Below, one piece after another: positions 4,883-10,972 of a stretch of DNA of 10,972 bases. Both the position numbers and the translations under genes were made by a program. This stretch comes from Victivallales bacterium (GTDB taxonomy: Bacteria > Verrucomicrobiota > Lentisphaeria > Victivallales > SZUA-371): NCBI GenBank assembly GCA_028691155.1, contig JAQUZV010000050.1, forward strand, positions 1 to 10,972, given 5' to 3'. The notes under the pieces are model-generated. The model was not told the origin of the DNA and made no database searches. It worked only from the letters and a program-made list of their open reading frames with translations. The number at the start of each line of letters is the position of its first letter. Position 1 is the stretch's first letter.

Positions 4883-5698
4883 ATGAAAGAGAAAAATAGA
4901 AGAATCGGATTGCTGGTCAAAACCTGGATAAAAAGCCGGAAAATGACGCAGCGGGAAATCGCTGATTACCTGGAAATCAAACCCCCGTCGCTGTCGCAAA
5001 TGCTGAACGGTCGCATTGCCGTGCCCATGGATAAGTTGTTTAAAATAATCGGCTTGCTCAATCCGTCCCGGCCAGAGGTTGACAAAGTCAAGCGACTCTA
5101 TTTCGGGGAATTGCTGGAAACCGGAGGCTATGATATCATGTCGCCGGGATATAAGACCGAATCGATAGCATTATTGTCCGAAGTCCCGGTAATTTCTCTT
5201 GCTCAGGCCGCCGGATACGAACCGGCGCTGGAACCGATCGACTGCTATGCCAAAAACTGCTCGGACGAAACGATCCGGTTTGCCCATGAAATGCGTTCCG
5301 GCTATTTTGCGTTATCGGTTGACGGTGAGGCTATGGCACCCGAGTTTCCCGACGGCACGATTATTCTGGTCGCGGGGGGAGAATTCCCCGAACACGGCGA
5401 TGTTGTTGTGGCCAAGCTGCGCAATGGTCGGATCGTAATCAAGAAGTATAAACGATCCGATGACATCATCAATTTGGAAGCCATCAATGCGGCCGGGCAA
5501 AATTTCGAGTGGCACTGCAAAGAAGATCCCGGTTTCATCCAGTGGATGTATCCCGTTCTCGAAGCGACTATCGATTTACGCCGGCGCCGTTGGGAACCGG
5601 CCTGTCGGTCGGGAGTCTATCAGATCATTGGATTTGCCGAAAACTATGCGGTTGCCGAAGACAAAAAAAAATACGATCCCGATGCGTCGAAAAACTGA
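4883..5698 (+). CDS. CI/LexA-type repressor: XRE domain plus S24 peptidase fold lacking the catalytic Ser
   Basis: The N-terminus (about residues 8-60) is an XRE helix-turn-helix, with MTQREIADYLEIKPPSLSQM at 21-40 as the recognition part. Residues 99-200 follow the S24/LexA self-cleavage fold: VPVISLAQAAG (101-111) with an Ala110-Gly111 cleavage-type site, then ALSVDGEAMAPEFPDGTIIL (143-162), then VVVAKLRNGRIVIKKYKR (174-191). In LexA and CI the GEAMAP position reads G-D/E-S-M-x-P, with Ser as nucleophile. Here it is Ala150, encoded by GCT at 5330-5332. Lys187, 37 residues later, matches the spacing of Ser119-Lys156 in LexA. The protein should therefore bind DNA and dimerise but not cleave itself. 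The ATG at 4883 has AAGG at 4869-4872 as a distant ribosome binding site, overlapping a candidate operator. A 70-residue C-terminal tail extends beyond the usual fold. Confidence 0.85.
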   Translation: MKEKNRRIGLLVKTWIKSRKMTQREIADYLEIKPPSLSQMLNGRIAVPMDKLFKIIGLLNPSRPEVDKVKRLYFGELLETGGYDIMSPGYKTESIALLSEVPVISLAQAAGYEPALEPIDCYAKNCSDETIRFAHEMRSGYFALSVDGEAMAPEFPDGTIILVAGGEFPEHGDVVVAKLRNGRIVIKKYKRSDDIINLEAINAAGQNFEWHCKEDPGFIQWMYPVLEATIDLRRRRWEPACRSGVYQIIGFAENYAVAEDKKKYDPDASKN

Positions 5699-5720
5699 CG
5701 GCAATGGATTTCACCCGGTC

Positions 5721-5996
5721 TTAGCGGGGGGGAAAATCGAATTCGAATTCCAGCAGTTCCGCAATTTTTTCACAGGCTTCCTTTTCCCGGTCGCCGGAAG
5801 CCGTAATGGTGACCTGATCGCCGCGTTGCAGCCCCAGACACAACAGCGACAGAATACTGCTCAGATCGGATTCGCCTTTATCGCTTTGCAACAAGAACTT
5901 GGTATCGCCGTATTCGGCCACGGCACTTAATATTGCACTGGACGGACGACAATGGATGCCATCCCGGTTTCTTATCGTCACTGTTTTTTTTACCAT
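5721..5996 (-). CDS. HPr-family phosphocarrier protein
   Basis: HPr carries phosphate from enzyme I to PTS permeases, and in many bacteria it is also a regulatory target. The 91-residue product has the active-site motif RDGIHCRPSSAI with His15 and Arg17 at the expected places. It also has the regulatory-serine region SDLSSILSLLCLGL (43-56), where Ser47 matches Ser46 of Bacillus HPr because it precedes Ile. This suggests possible control by an HPr kinase. The reading frame is open far upstream, but the ATG at 5996 is chosen because it gives normal family length and has CAGG five bases upstream; an ATG at 6008 is the alternative. No PTS permease or enzyme I gene is in the window, so a mainly regulatory role is possible. 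It is convergent with the repressor gene, with a gap of only 22 bases. Confidence 0.88.
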   Translation of the reverse strand: MVKKTVTIRNRDGIHCRPSSAILSAVAEYGDTKFLLQSDKGESDLSSILSLLCLGLQRGDQVTITASGDREKEACEKIAELLEFEFDFPPR

Positions 5997-6032
5997 ACCG
6001 CCTGCCATCTGCAATAATTGAGGTTTTAGCTT

Positions 6033-6060
6033 AATATATCTGGCAGTTGTTTTTATACAA
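6033..6060 (-). promoter_or_regulatory. Candidate promoter of the HPr gene
   Basis: On the minus strand TTGTAT (plus 6055-6060) and TATATT (plus 6033-6038) are separated by 16 bases. The -10 is good (five of six) and the -35 weak (three of six). Transcription would start about 30 bases upstream of the ATG at 5996. Confidence 0.4.
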
Positions 6061-6244
6061 ACCGAAAGCGAAAGCAAACCGGAAAATGTCGCAAAATTTA
6101 CCTCGCTCGGACATTGTTTTCCGCCGGGTCGGCGTCCTGAAGTTCCGGCTCCCGGCGGCATGCCGAAGCGAGACCGAAAGCGCATTGCCGGAGCGGATAG
6201 CCGTTACAGGGAACAATAAAACCGGGAAAAGAGGAAAAGATATT

Positions 6245-6272
6245 TTGTCCCGGCCCGGTTGCCGCGTATATT
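6245..6272 (+). promoter_or_regulatory. Predicted promoter of the esterase gene
   Basis: TTGTCC at 6245-6250 and TATATT at 6267-6272 are 16 bases apart, matching four and five of six consensus bases. Transcription would start near 6279, leaving a leader of about 40 bases that ends in GGGGTGA at 6308-6314 before the ATG at 6318. Confidence 0.45.
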
Positions 6273-6317
6273 AATCTCCGCATAAGAATATCGTCACACA
6301 AAACTACGGGGTGAAAT

Positions 6318-7094
6318 ATGGCACTGCTCAATTGTAATTTTTTTGCTTCTTCTCTGGGCATCAGCACGGCAATGACGGTCATCCTGCCGCAACCTACCGG
6401 GGCGGCACAGATCGGGATGGCCGGCAGCAAAAGCAACCGCAAAACTTTTCCGGTATTGTATCTGCTGCACGGGCTTTCCGATGACCATACCATTTGGATG
6501 CGTCGCACTTCGATCGAACGCTATGTGGCGGCCATGGATTTGATTGTCGTCATGCCGGCGGTCGACCGCAGTTTTTACTGCGATATGCAATACGGCGGGA
6601 AATACTGGGAGTTCATCAGCGAGGAATTGCCGGAAACCGTGGCCCGATTCTTTCCGGTCGGCACAAAACGGGAAGAGACGTTTGCCGCCGGATTGTCGAT
6701 GGGCGGCTACGGGGCGTTGAAATTGGGATTACGTCTCCCCGAACGCTTTGCCGCGGTGGCCAGTCTCTCCGGTGTCACCGATATTGCCGCCCGATGCCGG
6801 GCTGACGACCATGCCTTCCGTGCCATTTTCGGCGACAGTTCGCCGCGTGACACCGCCGACGACCTCTTCTACCTGAGTCGCCGTCTGGTGGACGAGGGGT
6901 GGAGGGCACCACAGATATTCCAGTGTTGCGGTACCGAGGATTTCCTTTACGAAGACAATCGGCGTTTTCACGATCATCTGAAAAATATCGGCATGGATAC
7001 CGTTTATCGGGAAATGCCCGGCAATCATAATTGGGGCTTTTGGGATGACCGGATCAAGGATGTTTTGGCCTGGTTGCCGTTGCCGCAAAATTGA
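6318..7094 (+). CDS. Alpha/beta-hydrolase esterase, EstA/FrmB (esterase D-like) family
   Basis: This 258-residue serine esterase resembles the tributyrin esterase EstA of lactic acid bacteria and FrmB-type S-formylglutathione hydrolases. PVLYLLHGLSDDHTIW (45-60) gives the oxyanion-hole HG, and RRTSIERYV (62-70) with LIVVMP (75-80) is typical of this group. The nucleophile elbow is GLSMGGYG with Ser127. Asp208 in GTEDFLY and His237 in PGNHNWGFW complete the triad. No signal peptide is visible, so it is probably cytoplasmic. The ATG at 6318 has GGGGTGA a few bases upstream, and the N-terminus aligns with family starts. Likely substrates are short acyl esters, possibly acetyl groups on sugars; the sequence does not settle this. 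It stands alone, divergent from the HPr gene and convergent with the flavoprotein gene. Confidence 0.9.
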   Translation: MALLNCNFFASSLGISTAMTVILPQPTGAAQIGMAGSKSNRKTFPVLYLLHGLSDDHTIWMRRTSIERYVAAMDLIVVMPAVDRSFYCDMQYGGKYWEFISEELPETVARFFPVGTKREETFAAGLSMGGYGALKLGLRLPERFAAVASLSGVTDIAARCRADDHAFRAIFGDSSPRDTADDLFYLSRRLVDEGWRAPQIFQCCGTEDFLYEDNRRFHDHLKNIGMDTVYREMPGNHNWGFWDDRIKDVLAWLPLPQN

Positions 7095-7095
7095 T

Positions 7096-7122
7096 TCGTC
7101 GCCGATAATCGCGGGGCGACGA
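7096..7122. terminator. Hairpin between convergent esterase and flavoprotein genes
   Basis: TCGTCGCC at 7096-7103 pairs exactly with GGCGACGA at 7115-7122 around an 11-base loop. It begins two bases after the esterase stop and 30 bases after the flavoprotein stop. On the minus strand the stem is followed by ATCAATTTTG, a modest U-rich tail, so it works best as a terminator for the flavoprotein transcript and may serve both. Confidence 0.5.
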
Positions 7123-7151
7123 TCGCAATGGGATTGAGAGGTGATGCCGTG

Positions 7152-8405
7152 TCATCCCGAGCGATTGCTGCCGGCGGCGTGTCCGGCCAGGTGTCCGCTG
7201 GAAAAGGCCCATTGCAGATTATAGCCGCCGCAGGGGCCGTCAAGGTCCAGAACCTCGCCGGCAAAATAGAGTCCGGCCACCAGACGGCTGGACAGGGTTG
7301 CCGGATCGATGTTTTTCAGCGCCACTCCGCCCCGCGTAACCATGGCTTTGTCCCATCCGGCGGTGGCGACCACCTCGAGTCTGGAGGCGGTAAGCAATTC
7401 GATCAGGCGCTCGCGTCCTGAGGCCGGCAATTCCGCGGTCCGGGTTGCCGCCGCGATTCCCGCCTCCCGGCAAAACTGCCGGGCCAGAGTCTGCGGCAAA
7501 ATGGCGGCCAGTAACGTCTGCACCATCTTTTTGCCGTCATGCTGTTGCCAGGAATTCATTTCCAACTGCCATCCGGTTCGGTCGCGGTCGGCCTGCCAGT
7601 TGAATGACAGGGGGACGGCCGGGTGTTTCTGCAACAGGGCCGACACCTCTCCGGACAGGTTGATGATCGGCGGACCGGACAAACCGTGGTGGGTAAAGAG
7701 CAGTTCGCCGCGTTCTTTCCGTCCCCGGTAACGGGGCAGATCGATCTTCACCTCCCCGTCGGGAAGCGCAATTCCGGCACATGTTCCGGGCCAGCTTTCC
7801 CGCGTCTGCAGTCCGACCATGGCCGGAACCGGCGGGATAATTTCATGTCCGGCCTGCCGGGCCAGGTCGTAACCCCGGCCGCAACCGCCCAGGGCCGGAT
7901 AACCTTTGCCGCCGCAGGCGATAATAACCCGTTCGGCGGGAAGTGCGCGATCATGGCAGCGAACTCCGGTGATGTGTTTTGCCGCCATTACCAGCCCGTC
8001 GACAGGGGCGTCGGTCAGGATGGTGACGCCGACGTGTCGGCATTCCGCCAGCAGCGCCTGCCGGATATCGGCGGCGCTTCCGGAAGCCGGGAAAAAATGA
8101 AACCCGTCGGTTGCCGTGACCGGCACGCCGCGATGGCGGAAGAAGGCCAACAGGTCATCGCGGGAAAAATTTTCCAGCGCCGGCAGCATAAAACGTCCCT
8201 GCCGACCGAACGCGGCGGTCAACGCGGCGGTCGTGGCGGTGTTGGTCAGGTTGCAGCGTCCCCCGCCGGTTGACAGCAACTTGAGCCCGGGCCGGGGCAA
8301 CTGCTCCATTACCGTTACGGTTGCCCCGGCCGCGGCGGCGGTGATTGCCGCCATCAGTCCGGCGGGTCCGGCGCCGATGACGATTACCCGGATTCGATTT
8401 GGCAC
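7152..8405 (-). CDS. NAD(P)/FAD-dependent oxidoreductase, YhiN/HI0933 family
   Basis: Members are flavoproteins of widely conserved but mostly undefined function. The 417-residue product has the FAD-binding GAGPAG at 11-16, the family signature LLSTGGGRCNLTN at 43-55, ACGGKGYPALGG at 163-174, GELLFTHHGLSGP at 233-245, and the C-terminal GLYFAGEVLDLDGPCGGYN at about 378-396, the second half of the FAD site. All key motifs are intact and the length is normal. The start is GTG at 8405, with GGAG eight bases upstream inside the end of the polymerase gene. Only two bases separate the polymerase stop from this GTG, so the two are almost surely co-transcribed and probably translationally coupled. 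Why a flavoprotein is coupled to a polymerase is not evident. Confidence 0.92.
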   Translation of the reverse strand: MPNRIRVIVIGAGPAGLMAAITAAAAGATVTVMEQLPRPGLKLLSTGGGRCNLTNTATTAALTAAFGRQGRFMLPALENFSRDDLLAFFRHRGVPVTATDGFHFFPASGSAADIRQALLAECRHVGVTILTDAPVDGLVMAAKHITGVRCHDRALPAERVIIACGGKGYPALGGCGRGYDLARQAGHEIIPPVPAMVGLQTRESWPGTCAGIALPDGEVKIDLPRYRGRKERGELLFTHHGLSGPPIINLSGEVSALLQKHPAVPLSFNWQADRDRTGWQLEMNSWQQHDGKKMVQTLLAAILPQTLARQFCREAGIAAATRTAELPASGRERLIELLTASRLEVVATAGWDKAMVTRGGVALKNIDPATLSSRLVAGLYFAGEVLDLDGPCGGYNLQWAFSSGHLAGHAAGSNRSG

Positions 8406-8407
8406 TG

Positions 8408-10648
8408 CTACAGCTCCAGTTCCATTTGCCGGTGGTCTTCGGCCGCGTCCGCCGCAGTGGAAACTTCCTCGCGGAAAGCGGAAAATTTACGGTGCAGGTC
8501 ATCGAGTTTGCCGCGATAATAGGCGATATTCTCATTGCGTTCCGGCGGTGCTTCGGCCAAGAGGCAACAATTGTCAACCGCGGCGACTTTGGCCTTGATC
8601 CCGGTGATGTAATAAGATATCTGATCTCCCTGACGGTAATCGCGGGACGATTGGGCGGCCAGTTCGTAAGCGGCGGCCCGGCGGGATTTGCCGCCGGCGA
8701 TTTTTCGGCGATAGGTGTCGACCGAATCTTTGAGGGTTTCCGTTTTGGCCAGGCGATTCAGGGGCCAGGTCCGAGTTTCGATGGCCTGACAGTACTCCCG
8801 GTAAAGCGTATCGATGGTATCGGCCCGGCCGGCGAGGAGACGGGACAGAAATTCATGGATATAATCCCGCTGGAAAGGTTCGAGTCCGCGTGATTTGAGG
8901 GCGGCGCCGGCGATGGTGATTTCCCCGTCGGCGTTGAGCAACGCGTAATTCTTGCTCTTATAGCAGAACATGGCCGGATAGGTGGCGTCGAGCTCCACTT
9001 CGATTCCGGGCGGCAGCACCGACTGCACCGTTTGTTCCATGGCCTCCTGATCGGTTACCCCTGGCGGCGGCTGGAAGTATATACCGTCGGTATCCATTTC
9101 GATTACGTTGGCGCCGCATGAGGTCAGATGATCGAGCATCAGGGTGAGAATTTCACGGCCGCGGGCGGTTACCCGTTCCGCCATGGCGTAATCGTTGAAA
9201 TTTCCCTGGGCAAAACCGAGGTAGCCATAAAACGAATTGATCAGAATTTTAAAGGTGGTCTGCAGGGAATTGAAAAAATCCTTGGTGGCGGCGTCGGTTG
9301 CCGCGCGTTCCGCGTCCTTGGCGTCGAGACGGAAGCGGCGCAATTTATCCAGCAAAGCGGGAAAGATGTGCAGTTCGTCGCGTTTTGGCGCCCATTCCTC
9401 GGCCAGGATAATCGAGGGATACAGCGAACGGATATCACAGTGCCAGATGTTCTCGAATACTCCGGCGTGGAACGCGCGGGTCAGCGCGCCGGCAAATGCG
9501 GTGGCCGGTTCCGGAAACGGAATACTGTGTCCGACGGCCAGGTATTCCGCCGTCAGCAGCGCGTTGATCCGGGTGGCATTGCCGCGGACGATGCAATTCT
9601 GATAGCCGAGCGGCACCAGTTGCGTCTGATAGAAATAGCTGGGCGACATGATATCGGCAATGGCCCGGGTCTCGCGTACATCATCCAGCGCATAGGCCAG
9701 CAGACGGGAACGGTCCTCGCTCCAGGCGGCGGTAATCCGGCTGCCTTCGATGTAGGTGCGGTCCGGCGCCGCCACCCGGAAATGGCGTGCCACCTGCTTC
9801 AGACCGTAATTTTCCAGATTGCGGTGCGAAATGTCGTAAAAGGTGGTCAAATGAAACGTATCCGCCACATGGCGACCGAAGATATCGTAACGCGGATAGT
9901 TGATGGTGCGCTCGGCGGCATTGAAGCGAGACTGGCGTTTAACCGGAATGGAACCGTCGCGGCCCAGCCTCAATTTGACCTTATGGCGTTTGGCCCGGGT
10001 TTCCAGATAAGGCAGATCGAAGCGGCAGATGTTGTGTCCTTCCAGTACGTCTGGATCGCGTTCCCGCACCAGGCGGACAAACTCTTCCAGCAATTCTTTT
10101 TCGCTGTAGTCCTGCTGCGAAATCACCTGTTCCCAACCGGTATTGTCCGACAGTGAAATGATGATCACCGCGTCGCCTTCGCGTTGGGGATTGGAAAATT
10201 CATAACCGGCGGTGTTCAGCGTCTCGATATCGAACTGCAACCGGCGCAGGTCGCGAAAACTCATGCCGCGGAACAGCCGGAAACGTGCGGATATCAACAA
10301 TTGTTGGGTCAGGTCGCTGATGACCAGATACGGGGCTCCGGGCGCCGAGGGGGTCCGTCCGGTAACCTGCTTCAGATATTTGAGGGCGCGTTCGTAATCT
10401 CCGATTCCGGTGAACGAGGCCACGGTCTGCAACGGGCCACTGCCGGACAGCGGTGTCAGGGTATGCTCCAGTTCCGCGCCGTCGAGCAGGTCGGTCCGGG
10501 TCAGCAACACAAAGGGACGAAACGGAATTTCCCGGTGCGACACGTTATTCCCGTCCCGTTGCCAGATTATTGCGCGTCCGTCTTCCAGGGGTTCGGCGGC
10601 GGTTACCCGCTCGTAACGCGATGACGTGATTTTATCCAGTTGCAACAA
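8408..10648 (-). CDS. Family-B DNA polymerase with 3'-5' exonuclease domain (bacterial Pol II-like)
   Basis: The 746-residue product is a complete family-B polymerase. Exonuclease motifs are FDIET (Asp140, Glu142), GHNICRFDLPYL (Asn206, Asp211) and YALDD (Tyr319, Asp323). Polymerase motif A is CDIRSLYPSII (from Asp405), motif B is KILINSFYGYLG (467-478), and motif C is MDTDGIY (518-524), where the usual DTDS is DTDG. CYKSKNY (562-568) stands for the KKxY motif and FAGA (385-388) for the YxGG hinge. No uracil-recognition or long viral insertions are evident. The likely role is translesion or repair synthesis, as for E. coli Pol II, which is slightly longer. The start is TTG at 10648, or the adjacent TTG at 10645, fixed by a perfect AAGGAGG (plus 10654-10660). 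The flavoprotein gene follows after two bases. Confidence 0.93.
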   Translation of the reverse strand: MLQLDKITSSRYERVTAAEPLEDGRAIIWQRDGNNVSHREIPFRPFVLLTRTDLLDGAELEHTLTPLSGSGPLQTVASFTGIGDYERALKYLKQVTGRTPSAPGAPYLVISDLTQQLLISARFRLFRGMSFRDLRRLQFDIETLNTAGYEFSNPQREGDAVIIISLSDNTGWEQVISQQDYSEKELLEEFVRLVRERDPDVLEGHNICRFDLPYLETRAKRHKVKLRLGRDGSIPVKRQSRFNAAERTINYPRYDIFGRHVADTFHLTTFYDISHRNLENYGLKQVARHFRVAAPDRTYIEGSRITAAWSEDRSRLLAYALDDVRETRAIADIMSPSYFYQTQLVPLGYQNCIVRGNATRINALLTAEYLAVGHSIPFPEPATAFAGALTRAFHAGVFENIWHCDIRSLYPSIILAEEWAPKRDELHIFPALLDKLRRFRLDAKDAERAATDAATKDFFNSLQTTFKILINSFYGYLGFAQGNFNDYAMAERVTARGREILTLMLDHLTSCGANVIEMDTDGIYFQPPPGVTDQEAMEQTVQSVLPPGIEVELDATYPAMFCYKSKNYALLNADGEITIAGAALKSRGLEPFQRDYIHEFLSRLLAGRADTIDTLYREYCQAIETRTWPLNRLAKTETLKDSVDTYRRKIAGGKSRRAAAYELAAQSSRDYRQGDQISYYITGIKAKVAAVDNCCLLAEAPPERNENIAYYRGKLDDLHRKFSAFREEVSTAADAAEDHRQMELEL

Positions 10649-10660
10649 ACTTTCCTCCTT

Positions 10661-10972
10661 GGGGTGTTTTTCCCATGATCACCTTGTAATAAGGTTTCCG
10701 GTTCCGTTCCCGCGCCAACGGTCTTTTCCGTGAGTTCAACCCCTTCGATCATAACGATATTTTCAATTTTCACCTGAATTATAAATATGGTCCTCTCCCG
10801 TTGGTTTTCAAGATGATGCCGCCAAGAAAAAGAGATTTTTCCCGCCGTTCGGGTGGTGATGAAATCAAGTGTTTTTTTATAAATATTTTCATTATTATTT
10901 GCCGGTTTTCTTTTGCATTTTACCAAATGGTTTTTATATTCATTGAATGGTTCTTTAGCTATTTAATGTGCA
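10661..10972. other. AT-rich region upstream of the polymerase gene, no supported gene
   Basis: This stretch is clearly AT-richer than the polymerase gene. On the minus strand it holds a consensus TATAAT (plus 10778-10783) without a well-spaced -35; TTGAAA (plus 10806-10811) with TATTTA (plus 10782-10787) at 18 bases is an alternative. A minus-strand reading frame runs through it into the polymerase start in another frame, but it begins at a TTG with no ribosome binding site and shows no recognisable domain, so it is not called. Confidence 0.4.

Larger units (their letters stand above)
5997..6317. other. Intergenic region between divergent HPr and esterase genes
   Basis: This stretch of about 320 bases carries two outward-facing promoter candidates (listed separately). 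It also holds a perfect inverted repeat, CCGCCGGG at 6121-6128 with CCCGGCGG at 6151-6158 around 22 bases, and a direct repeat of ACCGAAAGCG at 6061-6070 and 6173-6182. ACCGGG at 6221-6226 and CCCGGT at 6254-6259 flank the -35 element of the esterase promoter. I see no gene and no RNA family that I recognise. Confidence 0.5.

Noticed and set aside
6061..6300. Riboswitch or structured RNA in the HPr-esterase gap
   Set aside because: There are inverted repeats, but none matches a riboswitch or small RNA I know, and the pairing is no better than expected for this composition.
7623..8273. Plus-strand open frame antisense to the flavoprotein gene
   Set aside because: The flavoprotein frame carries every family motif. 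The antisense product is compositionally biased and unrecognisable.
9128..10156. Long plus-strand open frame (342 codons) antisense to the polymerase gene
   Set aside because: It mirrors codons of a polymerase whose motifs are all intact, shows no domain of its own, and has no promoter or ribosome binding site. Long antisense frames are expected in GC-rich genes.
10603..10926. Minus-strand open frame (107 codons) upstream of and overlapping the polymerase start
   Set aside because: It starts at TTG without a Shine-Dalgarno and overlaps the perfect AAGGAGG of the polymerase gene. No domain is seen.

Overview
The window reads as chromosomal DNA of a moderately GC-rich bacterium. The gene mix points to the Planctomycetota-Verrucomicrobiota-Lentisphaerota group, perhaps Lentisphaerota: a bacterial family-B DNA polymerase, an HPr-like protein with no PTS genes beside it, a secreted beta-rich protein, and Shine-Dalgarno-driven TTG and GTG starts. 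This placement is inferred from gene content only and is weak. I saw no rRNA, tRNA, CRISPR array, transposase or integrase.

Left part (1-3499). The 5' end of recN leaves the window on the minus strand. Divergent from it is a methylguanine/alkyltransferase-type DNA repair gene. A good sigma70-like promoter then precedes a two-gene unit: an unrecognised acidic 378-residue protein with repeated short motifs, and a LOG-family nucleotide hydrolase. A small exported protein with a likely jelly-roll fold follows.

Middle part (about 3600-5700). This block looks accessory. Its intergenic DNA is clearly AT-richer than the flanks, and its genes resemble a prophage or mobile-element control region. On the minus strand are a Cys4/HTH protein, a small coiled-coil protein that overlaps it out of frame, and a Cro-like XRE protein. 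Divergent from these is a CI/LexA-type repressor with an XRE domain and an S24 peptidase fold. Its nucleophile position is Ala instead of Ser, while the Ala-Gly cleavage-type site and the general-base Lys remain. Repeated GGTTAG-type sites lie between the two divergent regulators, one inside the promoter spacer and one on the ribosome binding site of the repressor. No integrase, structural gene or toxin is visible, so this is either a remnant or a stand-alone regulatory island.

Right part (5700-10972). An HPr-family gene (minus) and an EstA/FrmB-type serine esterase (plus) diverge from a roughly 320-base promoter region. Then comes a minus-strand pair separated by two bases: a family-B DNA polymerase with intact 3'-5' exonuclease and polymerase motifs, and a YhiN/HI0933-type flavoprotein. 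The last 320 bases are AT-rich and hold no gene I can support.

The observations most worth following are the Ser-to-Ala S24 repressor with its operator layout, the overlapping genes at 3667-3817, and the acidic protein whose repeats are conserved in protein but not in DNA.
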